Source: Botryosphaeria dothidea (Eukaryota; Ascomycota; Dothideomycetes; Botryosphaeriales; Botryosphaeriaceae). Taken from it: a DNA stretch of 64,000 bases. Numbering within the stretch: position 1 is the first letter of the stretch; each line of letters opens with the position of its first letter. The DNA lies in NCBI GenBank assembly GCA_011503125.2, contig WWBZ02000082.1, forward strand, positions 186,001 to 250,000, in the 5' to 3' direction. The notes under the pieces were generated by a model. It saw only the letters and a list, made by a program, of their open reading frames with translations. It did not search any database and was not told where the DNA came from. Both the position numbers and the translations under genes were made by a program. Positions 1 through 9,144 of this stretch are shown one piece after another.

Positions 1-1702
1 CAAGGCTGCACGCGTCTCGATCAGCGCCTTGTTGTCAATCTGGGGCAGCAACACTTACATAGTCAACCCCAACACCCCTGAAATGGCGCCTGATCTAAAA
101 ATCTTACCAAACAGTCCGTATTCTGAGAGGTAGCCATCCGTCAGCTTCAACGCCGCGGGCGCGGTCACAGCTACCGCGACGCTCGAGCCCTTTGGCATCG
201 TGGCCATATAATCGAAGTTCTGCCACGCCAAAGTCAGCCCAAGACATTCATCTTGCAATGGATAATAAAATGAAATCCAAGAAAGAGCTCAGCACTCACC
301 TCGCCTTCTTTTCCAAACCAACTCCCAATGAACTCGGCGGCCCACGCGATCCGGAGCCCCATATTCACACAGTTCGCCCACACCAATCCCTGCGCCCCCA
401 TCCCCAACACCCTCAAAAACACGTACGCCGCGCCGGCGAACCCGCCGAAAAACACGCCCATGTACACCGACTGCCGGTGCAGCTGCGCGTTAGTCGCGAC
501 ACTCGCTACGAACGCCTCCGTGACGCCATTGAGCGCGAGAAGCGGGATGTAATAACAATACGCAGCGAGCGTATCGCCGGCGCCCGTATCGGCCCAGCGC
601 GAGCCCGCGACGACCCTGAGCAGCAGCGGCGCGAGCGTGGGCCCGAACGCGCAGGCGGCCAGCGAGATGAGGGCGTACAGGTGCAGGATCGTCTGCAGGA
701 TGATGCGCGCCTGCCGGACGCCGGCCTTGTCGCGCTTCTGCGTGGACGGGTCAGGCGAGCAGAGCTTGGAGAAGAGGTTGCGGCTGCTCTCCTCGATGGG
801 TTGGAAGAGCATGCGCGCGATCAGGCCGCCGTAGTTGGAGGCGAGGGCGTAGGCGCCTTGGTCGCGGAGGGTGGTGAGCGAGGTGATGAGGATGGCGTCG
901 CCTTGCGTGAGGACATATTTGATGCTGGATTGGAGGAAAAGGGAGAGACTAAGGTTGACGAGCGGGCGTGGGAACCGGTCGACGATATATTCATTTGGGT
1001 CGCTGCAACCTTGTTAACTCTGTCCCAAGAAGTATGGATGATAGCGGTAGATTACTTCTTTTTCAACGTCTGCGGCAGCAGGGAAAACTTTTCCTTCTTG
1101 GCTACATGTGTGACGCGCCAGGCATAGACAGCCAGGAACACGAGAGAGTATGCGAGCTGGCCAACGGCGAAAGGTGATGCTCCAGGATCGCATCCCAGCC
1201 TGCTTGCGAAGATGGCGAAGCCGCAGGTTGCAAAGCATCTCACAAGAGCTGCAGTGCTCTCAGCTGATGCTCGGATTTTGTATAGCATCAACTGCTGGGT
1301 CGCGGTAAAAGCGGGCTCGGTGTGGAGCTCGAAAATGGTGGCATAGGCGTAGATCCATAGCGACTGGCGGAAATATGCCACATCAGGCACATCGGCACGC
1401 AACCACAGCCAGGCGAGGACATGCGAGAGAACGAAGCCTAGAGCGATGGCGATGTACGAAAGATTGATGACGGCCTGGATGCTACCGGTCTGTCTCTGCA
1501 GCGCGACGCGCAGGCTTTCGCGGGAGAAATAGAGGACAGAAATGGAGAAGAGCTCGAGCTGGGCGGAGATTCCCAGAAGCTCGGGAGAAAGAAAGCGAAG
1601 CAAAACTTGATTGACGGCGAAGGTGAGAGCTCGCGATCCTACCTGGAGGAGGATGAGAAAGGTGGCCCCCTTTGCAGAGGCAGAGAGAGCGGAGCCAGAC
1701 AT
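1..1702 (-). CDS. RFT1: RFT1-family oligosaccharide-lipid protein, 3' end cut by window edge
   Basis: Polytopic ER membrane protein of the RFT1 family, needed for Man5GlcNAc2-PP-dolichol to become available in the ER lumen for N-glycosylation; whether it is itself the flippase is disputed. Exons read on the minus strand are 1702-1056, 1002-300 and 219-59, with introns of 53 and 80 nt whose phases match. The N-terminus carries the typical start ([17 protein letters not shown], then [12 protein letters not shown]), and exon 2 holds the family hallmark QGDAILIT after a LSLSLFLQS segment. The three exons give about 503 residues; family members have about 520-570. A GTAAGT donor at 58-53 directly precedes an in-frame stop at 55-57, so I infer one more intron and a C-terminal exon outside the window. 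The start is the ATG at 1702; an upstream in-frame codon at 1741 is less likely because the conserved sequence begins right after 1702. Confidence 0.9.
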
Positions 1703-2082
1703 GGTGTGCTCTTGGAAGGGGTGTCGTTCCGAGGCTGACAACTACGGATGACCACGAAATCACCTACACGAGTTCATTTAGTCTTGTGGATCTTGACTTG
1801 GCTGTTCCAGGTGGACTGAGATGAAGATGTGGACGGGCGAATGCCGCGTCAAAGGCCAGGTTGAAAGTCGTGGCCCGTGCGACAGCCCATTCAATCCTCT
1901 TCAGCCCTTCTCTCAAGACCCATCTTCCATCAACCTCCTAAAAAGAGAAGCATCGCAAGTTGACAACAGATTAAATATCTACAGGTACTCCCGTATCCGC
2001 AGCTCAGTATCTATGCTTTACCCATCTTTGGGAAACAAATATGACGTCGCTCCCTCCCGCCTGCGCTCCCACAGCAACTCAC
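1703..2082. other. Intergenic, RFT1 upstream region
   Basis: 380 bp between the RFT1 start and the tyrosinase stop, both on the minus strand. It should hold the RFT1 promoter and the tyrosinase 3' end. I see no gene or clear motif. Confidence 0.6.
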
Positions 2083-3279
2083 TCAATAACTATAGCAAAG
2101 CGTGCCGCCCTGAGGATTGAGCAAATCCTCCAAGGTCGTATTACTAGCCAGCGGCCCGATGTTGACCTCAAAATCCAGTGTCACGTTCGTCCCACTATAC
2201 TCGAACGGCTCCACCGGCCCGCCAACCTGATGAAAACGAGCCGGCAGGTCCTTCCGCTGCCACTCCCAGAGGATCCGGTCCAAGTTGGTATGATGAAGAT
2301 AGAACAACGGGTCCCCCGGACTGTTCGCCGCGTCTCCGATCGTCCCCAGCACGCCTCCGACGCCGAAATGCCCGCTCCCGTGAATGTTCGGCGCCGAGAA
2401 ACTCGGAATTCCCTCCAGTGCGTACGCGAAGCTCGCGTAGTCTGGCTGACCCGTCACGTAGTCCACCAGGCTCTGCTGCGCGAAGCTATTCATGACCCAC
2501 GGTGTGAAATCTCGTTTCAGACAACCCGGCAGCCCAACGTTGACACGGAAGAACGGATACACGAACGGCCCGTCGAGAACGCACCCGCCGCCAGTACGGC
2601 CAGTCAGGTTAAGTGGGTTCTGCTCAACCGTGGCCTCCGCCCAAGGGCCGTTACCGCCGAAGCCTAGGAAGGGGTCGAAGATTTCGGATTCGAAGATGAA
2701 CGTGCTATTCTGATCTGCGGAAGCATCCAGGGACCAGTTCCAGTAGCTTTGTTCAGGAGGTAAGTCTTAGGTCGGAGTCTAGAGCAACGATGAGTAACAT
2801 ACGGTTGCGCTCCTTGATATCCGCATTCTTCCCTCAATGCCTTCTCATATGTTGCGACCAGGTAGCGGTGCCAGAGCGCGAAGTGTCCCTGCAGATCTAT
2901 TCAGTCTTTGTGTGGGAGGGAGATATCCAGACGTTCAGACATACCACCCAATGAATAGAGGGAGTCTGGTCGCTGTGGACAGCATGGTGGTCATCGAAGC
3001 GGTTCACGGTGCCGTTCAATCCGGTTATAGCGGGCTTTCGCGTGAGACAGAAAACGGCATCGATGTACGACCTCCTTTCCCAGAACGAAAGCTCTCTCCT
3101 GCAAATACAATCAAGTTAACATCTCCGCAACAACAATTTCAAAAAAGAATCAAAAAATCGAGGCACCCATACCACTCCTTCCGCACTGGCGGATTCACAC
3201 AAGTCTTCGCAGTGGCGAGCGCCCCCAACACAGCAGAAGCCAAGCCCTCAAAGGCCACCAACAACGCCAGGAGATGCAT
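2083..3279 (-). CDS. Secreted tyrosinase (type-3 copper oxidase)
   Basis: Tyrosinase-family enzyme that would oxidise phenols to quinones. Four exons (3279-3173, 3098-2945, 2888-2803, 2746-2083) sum to 1011 nt and 336 residues, all phases agreeing. Residues 1 to about 22 form a hydrophobic signal peptide. The CuA site is seen as His77 (in AVHSDQT), His85 and His94 (in LWHRYLV), spaced as in the family; the CuB site is His238 and His242 (IHGSGHFGVGG) plus the His267-His268 pair in the FYLHHTNLDR motif. The protein ends about 50 residues after CuB, so it lacks the long C-terminal lid domain of mushroom-type tyrosinases; this is the short secreted form often seen in ascomycetes. NxS/T sites (NGT, NST, NVT, NTT) fit secretion. 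Substrate is unknown: melanin, cross-linking or secondary metabolism are all possible. No biosynthetic core gene is adjacent. Confidence 0.92.
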
Positions 3280-5059
3280 CTTCACGATCAGCCGAAAACG
3301 GCGAGCTACCTGCAGATCGAGGGGGCTTTCTTCAGGGCTGTTCCTGGTAGCAGAGGAGTGGCGTTGAAACAGACAGCAGCAAAAGACACTACTCGGAAGC
3401 AAGGAAGCGACCATTTCTTTGTACTCCAGGAACACGGCCTGGGCCGCGCCGCCCCCTCTCCGCAACAGCCGAAATCAACAACGGCAGATACGCCGCAGGC
3501 AAATACCGGGTCTCGGACATTATTTCCTGGCTCTTGAACACCAGGGCAGGCCCGCCTCGTCACTAGTCATCTCCCACTACCGCCGCCACACATGAAGCCC
3601 GAGGCGCCATTTGACGCGGCATACGCTACGCAGTGCGGCACATGAGACAAACACGAGCCTCACCGCGCTGCAGATGCAGCTTTTTTGGTCGTGCCCAAAG
3701 ACCGCATGCATATAACTTGCTGCTGTGCCTCACCAGCGAACAATTTCCGCTCGAAAACAAAACGCGGCACGGCTGTTCAACGTATCCGACTGCGTGGTTG
3801 CGGCATATGCAAGCCAAGCATCGCGTACAGTGTTGCAGAACATCAGCAACATCAAGTCCAGTTCCATCTTTCTTCCGGGCACTGAGTTTCGAGCATCAAA
3901 TAAAATCGTATGTCCCGGTGTCGTCGGTACCTTCCTGGGTCAGTAATTTCGTTCACAGATCTACAAGGGCGTTGCGCACACGCAAATCCCGGTGCGTGCC
4001 CCCTCATTGGTGGGGTGGCGATGTTGATGGCGTGCAGCGGCAGCACGGGCTGTGATCTGCGGCACAGCAAGCAAGCATCCGGGGGTGTTTCGGCGTCCAT
4101 GTCGACGAACGGAAGGTCGCCCCCCTAATCCATTGCGGAGCAGCTTTTTTTTGTGGGGAATGGAACTATATCGCATACACAAGTATCCTGTGGGCACGGT
4201 GGCTTCGGGCCGTAAATTGCCTGTCGGCGGCACCGGATGTCAACGAATGTCTGTTTTCCCTGAAATACCCTCGAAGATGGCGTACGAAGCTGATTCATGT
4301 AGGATCGCACTTGTGGGCCTGTCGTGGACATCGAGGCGATTATGTTGATGTGAAGATGCAGTCAGAGCCAATGAATAATCCGTGCACCTGGACCTCCCTT
4401 CGACTTCCTACGCGTCCTTTCTCTGCTTGTTGTTGCCTTAATGAAACCATCCACATGTGTCTCCTCGGAGTTGCTCATCCAATTGGCCAATTCAGCCGTG
4501 ATTGTGACTCCGGGGCGTCCGATGTGCGAAGAGAATGCAGACGGCACAAGATGCAGGGCCTCACGGGGTCGGGCCCGACTACTGTCCTCTGACTGGACGA
4601 GGTCCGGCCGTAGTGCTGCGTGATAGTGGAATTCTCTCAGACCTTCCCGCCTGTGATCACAAAGTTCCTACCGTGATGAGGTTGGCGTAATATGCTGAAG
4701 CAAGTAATTGAGCGGAACTGAAGCATCAGAGATTGACAGTCTAGCGCAACGACTCAGAGTGGGTCCTCGACTCCAGCGCTGAGGTTCCTTGCGCAGAGCA
4801 GCAATCCCGGCGACCACACAGTGCCTTCGGATTGAAGGTCCTGATGCAGGGGAGAAACATGACAAAGGGGCGGGGGATAATGTCGCACATGCAAGCAGAT
4901 GCCATGTATTCGGCCAAGTGGACATAGGCGAATGCAACAGAAGCGTATACCGTATATTTCAAGTTTACGGGATGCTCAGGTTTCCGCTGACACTGCCTTT
5001 CCCTTCTTCTTGCCTCATTGCACGAGCAGGCAGAACTGGGTATCGTCAGATCTCCAAAG
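3280..5059. other. Divergent intergenic region, tyrosinase / rhodopsin-domain gene
   Basis: 1.78 kb between two divergent genes. Short overlapping open frames on both strands match no family I know and have no plausible intron structure. It should contain both promoters; I see nothing else I can name. Confidence 0.5.
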
Positions 5060-6364
5060 ATGCAGGAGATCACCACCCACAATGGATCTCGGCAACCCAT
5101 GTTCTTGGCAATCTTGGGCACTCTGGTCTTTCTTTCCATCACCACGGTGATCCTCAGGTGAGCATTCCAGACTATTGGAGATCCGGATGTGTTGTTGAAG
5201 ATAGGATGGGATTGAGATCCGCTGATCACCACCAGGTTGTACTGTCGCATCGTGTACGTCCGATATGTTGGCGTGGACGACTACCTCATAGTTACGGCTC
5301 TGCTTGTCGTCCTCGGGATGAGCGTGGCAAATGTCATTCATGTTAGCTACGGAACAGGGTAATGCTTTATCTTTGCTTTATCTTTGCTTTATCACTGCCA
5401 GACTGACAAACCGCAGGAGACATCCGACTGACCTACCTTCTGAAATTCTCGAGCCCACTCTTAAGCATTGGTACGCCTACCAGATGGTGTATCCACTCGC
5501 CTTGTTCTTTGTTAAGGCAAGCATTCTTGCGCTTTACCATAAAGTCTTCTCGCAACAAAGGAAGTTCAAAATATGGGTTTGGGTGATTGGTGCGATCGTC
5601 GCGACCTACACTGTAGTTGTGGTGTTTGTCAATGCCTTCGAGTGTGGAACCAGATTCTCTGATGCATGGAGCCCAACCTTTCCCGGAGGGTGCAATAACC
5701 TTCCAAAGGCATACTTTTCAACGGCTGGGATCAGTATCGCAACGGACTTTGCAATACTGTTGCTCCCGATCCCAGTCCTCACCGGACTAAACATTCAGAG
5801 GAATCGACGCTGTAGGTACAGCTCCTTCTCTAGGGTTTGTAGGTACTGACAGCTCAGGGGCGTTGATCTGCATTTTCCTTACCGGGAGTATTGCGGTAGC
5901 AGCATCGATAGTGCGTCTTAATGCACTTTACATCTACACGGTTTCAAAAGACGTCCCATACGACGCTATTTTCGTAGGTCGTCCCTGAGCGCGGCCATAT
6001 GCTTTGCTAAGAACAGCGGCAGATTCTTCTTTGGTCACAGGTAGAATGCAACATTGCAATCATAACAGCCTGCATTCCGCCGCTGCGGCCAATGTTCAAG
6101 GAAACGTTTCGAGGCAGTTCGTCAAACCGATCCAGGAAAGACAGTGGGAACAAGTCAGCAGGCGGAGTGTTTTCCAGAACTCCAAGGTTCAGGCCGGAAG
6201 GGCTCGTGGAGCTGAAGGCGTACAGAGGGCATCATACTGAGTGGCAGAATGCGGTCAGCAGTGGAGCCGATAACGAGAGTGAAGAGTACATCCTATCGGA
6301 TGAGCGGATGGGTATACGGAAGACGATGTGCGTAGAAACGATTTCGAATCCGACGGACGAGTGA
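5060..6364 (+). CDS. Rhodopsin-domain (SAT4/PTH11-like) integral membrane protein
   Basis: Seven-helix membrane protein of the fungal rhodopsin-domain family, often labelled PTH11-like; a sensory role is a family-level guess. Five exons: 5060-5157, 5236-5358, 5417-5811, 5858-5973 and 6023-6364, giving 1074 nt and 357 residues. Family marks are ILRLYCR at the end of helix 1, the GVDDYL motif before helix 2, a YGTGRH turn, the helix beginning WYAYQMVYPLALFFVK, FECG and GGCNN in the extracellular loop, the DFAILLLPIPVL helix, and VECNIAIITACIPPLRP in the last helix. For the last exon I chose the acceptor at 6022, because it restores the common ILLWSQVE segment that the later AG at 6040 would lose. 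The tail of about 85 residues is polar and presumably cytosolic. No CFEM cysteine domain is present at the N-terminus. Confidence 0.87.
5364..5396 (+). repeat. Three tandem copies of an 11-bp unit in an intron
   Basis: The unit GCTTTATCTTT occurs twice exactly (5364-5374, 5375-5385) and a third time with changes at its end (5386-5396). It fills most of intron 2 of the rhodopsin-domain gene, right after the donor. Confidence 0.85.
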
Positions 6365-7361
6365 TGACAGAAACATATAGGATAGGATAGTAGCTCCGAT
6401 GACGAGCCCTTCGCGAATAGACCATATAGGATTCGACCATGACCGCTGTGAGGATGTGAAGCCTTCACCCAGTACTTGAACGCGGAATTCCCAGTGTCTG
6501 CACGGACGTGTCTACTTCCCCTGAAATTGTATGTATTGGAGGCATTGTCGCTAACCAACGGCCCTGTAAAGGTTGCTCATCCGGGCAAGCACTCGAAGGC
6601 TCACGTGGCTATTATCGCAGTGCAGACACACTGTTAGCTCGATAGCATTTTGAGTCGCATGTCACAGGAAAGTGAGATCGATCGCCGGTGCGGGGATGCT
6701 GACGACGGGACGCCACAGATGCAGAGAGAAGTGAGATTCTCGGGCTGTGGAATGGGCCGGGCAGTCTCTGACCACCCTCGTGAGCGCTAGGTGACAAAAT
6801 TCGCAGCCTTACCACACGAGACCCCGTCCACATGATTGCTGGCATCCTTGCCTCTTCTCCGGCGCTCTTCGGCATGGTATCTGCCTAAAGCGGTGACTGT
6901 TGAAGGATCTGGAAATGGCGGCAACGTCATGTGCGACTTGGACGGCGGAGTCTTTCGCAGATGCAGGGCCAGCAGCGCCCGCAGAGCCGCAATGTCATCT
7001 TTGCCGGGGCAGTGCATGCGAGGTTGCGCCTCTTGGCTGCAGCCTCGCAGTCGAGTGGCGGCAGAAAGAGGGGAGAAACAGCAGGAAGCGGGTGCCGTGC
7101 CTGCCCGCCTGAGTCAGATGATCGACACTTCTCCACGAAGACTGCGCAACACAGCGTCATCCATCTATCCATCATCCTCTGCACACTCTCTCCCTCTCCA
7201 ATGCAATGTAGAACAGGCTTGCTACGTTCCTGGTTAAGGCCGCCCGCCTCCGCGTCAACGCCCAGCCTCCAACCCCCCCAAAATGACTCAGACGCGCGAC
7301 GTCGCTCTCACCACATGTGCCTCGCTGATGGGGCCTCACATTCTGCATATGCAAACTCCCA
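6365..7361. other. Intergenic region
   Basis: About 1 kb between two plus-strand genes. The last part (about 7150-7200) is pyrimidine-rich, as in many fungal promoters. No gene is recognised; open frames here have no family resemblance. Confidence 0.5.
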
Positions 7362-7996
7362 ATGGTCGAACTACAGCATCCCGCGGAAGATGTCAGGACG
7401 ACTCGCCTCCGCTTGCGCCCCATGTGCCTCGATGATGTGGCCGATATGCACCTCCTGCGCGAGCATCCCGAGGTCATGAAGTACACGTACGCGAGTTGGG
7501 TGCCTACGCACCGGGGCACACATACTCAAGGCTGACCAAGCGCAATAGGCCAACCGGTCCGGCAACTGATGTCTCGCAGACTGAAGACTGGGTCAACGGC
7601 TGCCTGAGCCGATTCAACTGCTACAACTTCGCCATCGAGCTACTGCCTACCGACGAGACTCAAAAAACGAACAGAGCCATCGGCGTGCTAGGCGCTGCCC
7701 GAGCTCCCGAGGTTGGGTACATGCTGCACCCTGACTATTGGGGCAAAGGCCTGGCCACCGAGGCACTTGGGGCGTTCATGCCCTTGTTTTGGAGGAAGTA
7801 TGAGAGCGTCCATGACTATGCCACCGCCGAGATCGATCCCGAGCATTTTGCGAGCCAGAAGGTCCTCGTCAAGTGCGGCTTTGTCTTATGGGAAACAAAG
7901 GAGAAGAATTTCCAAAGCCCGACAATGGGCTTGAGAGATACTCAGGTCTATCGTGCGCCTCGTCCCGGCACACGCCTTCCCGAAAGAGACGCTTAG
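7362..7996 (+). CDS. GNAT-family N-acetyltransferase (RimJ/RimL-like)
   Basis: Predicted acetyl-CoA-dependent N-acetyltransferase of the Acetyltransf_3 type. Two exons, 7362-7486 and 7549-7996, join in phase to 573 nt and 190 residues. The N-terminus has the typical TTRLRLRPM strand followed by a DDVADMHLLREHPEVMKYT helix. The acetyl-CoA motif is in GYMLHPDYWGKGLATEAL, with the glycine-rich turn replaced by WGKGLA as usual in this branch. C-terminal SQKVLVKCGF matches the family helix after the last strand. The substrate cannot be told. The start is uncertain: ATG 7362 is in frame, but an upstream ATG at 7283 lies in a strong context in another frame and overlaps it. A short extra 5' exon is possible. 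Confidence 0.82.
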
Positions 7997-9098
7997 AAGC
8001 TACACGTTGGAAGGGCGACGGTCGAGGCCCTCCATCGGTGGTACGAGCCCTGTGGAGGTTTCAACACACCACAGCAAGCAATCAGCGTGCTTTGCGCCCC
8101 ACAGGAGCGTCTGGCAAGGGATTCAGACGACTTGGTGCGCCGTTTATTTGTCGCAAGCAGTGATCGAGGTCAAGGGCACTCCTGCCGCGCGAGAAAACGG
8201 AGATCAACCCGCCACCCGTAACAACGACACCAGCATCGCCAATTTTGGGAAGTGGAAGCAGTCACCGGACCGGAACTCGTCAAATGTCTACGTTCGGAGG
8301 ATTCTGCCGGGTCTCGATTGTGATTCTTTTTTTGGATTATTCATGCAGAAAGGGAGGTATGCTTTTTTTTTCCACATTTCTCCGGTATGTCTCGCTTTCT
8401 ATCTCATTTTTCTCCGCATAGCCGTTCCAGGGGCAAACGTCAGGGTCAAAAACAGAAGCATGTATGTTTAAGATAAACCCAATTCGGACTACTGCTTATG
8501 GTGGTGGGGCCAATCCAGATGGAGCATAGCTCGGTGCTGCGACAGAGAGGGGCGTGGCGTTCGCATGACCTTGGGGGCGGAGGGCTGCAGCTGACGCAGA
8601 AAGCAGCACGCAGCTCTCGGATTTCTCATGCTCCGCCATTGGCGCAGCCTTGAGCACGCAGAAGAGTCATTGGCGACTATTGCGCTGCGCATGTGCCGGG
8701 AGCCGTGCGGAACCCGGTTTAGCACGCTCAGCCGCATCACTGACGGGGAAGACGCGCCGGCTACCTGCGTATAAGATAAAAGCTTCGACCAGGGCTCCGC
8801 AGCGCGCCGTCCCGCTCCGCAAATCTGCAAATCTGCCTTGATCATGCTCGCTTTCGTTTTGCGTCTGCTTGCTACCTAACTGCTTGCCGCTTCTTGGTTT
8901 GCCCCAATTGCGCAGAGTAGGCAGCTGCCTCTTCGGTCCACCCAACCGGCGTTGCACAGGCACACGACCCATCTTGGATCCCGGCTTTGCCCACTTCTTC
9001 ACGCTGGAACACTGACTCACCACGCCCGCCCTTTTTGCATTGCCAGAAGTCACCCTTCTGAGGAGTTGCGTCACTAGGGCGGCCTCCACCCTGACCAA
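7997..9098. other. Intergenic region upstream of the phospholipase
   Basis: 1.1 kb without a recognisable gene; it contains the 3' end of the acetyltransferase transcript and the phospholipase promoter. A T-rich run lies at about 8365-8375. Confidence 0.5.
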
Positions 9099-9106
9099 TA
9101 TATATA
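9099..9106 (+). promoter_or_regulatory. TATA box of the patatin-like gene
   Basis: TATATATA lies 39 bp before the ATG at 9145. It favours that start over the in-frame ATG at 9040, which would place the TATA box inside the coding region. Confidence 0.65.
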
Positions 9107-9144
9107 CCGCCTGTTCGTCTAGTCCCCATCAACCATCGACAAAC

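Noticed and set aside
192..1127. 311-codon plus-strand frame
   Set aside because: Antisense shadow of RFT1 exon 2; the minus strand carries conserved RFT1 sequence and the plus frame has a biased Arg/Gly/Glu composition with no family resemblance.
9040..9144. Upstream in-frame start for the phospholipase
   Set aside because: The TATA box at 9099-9106 lies inside this extension, and the conserved sequence begins after the ATG at 9145.
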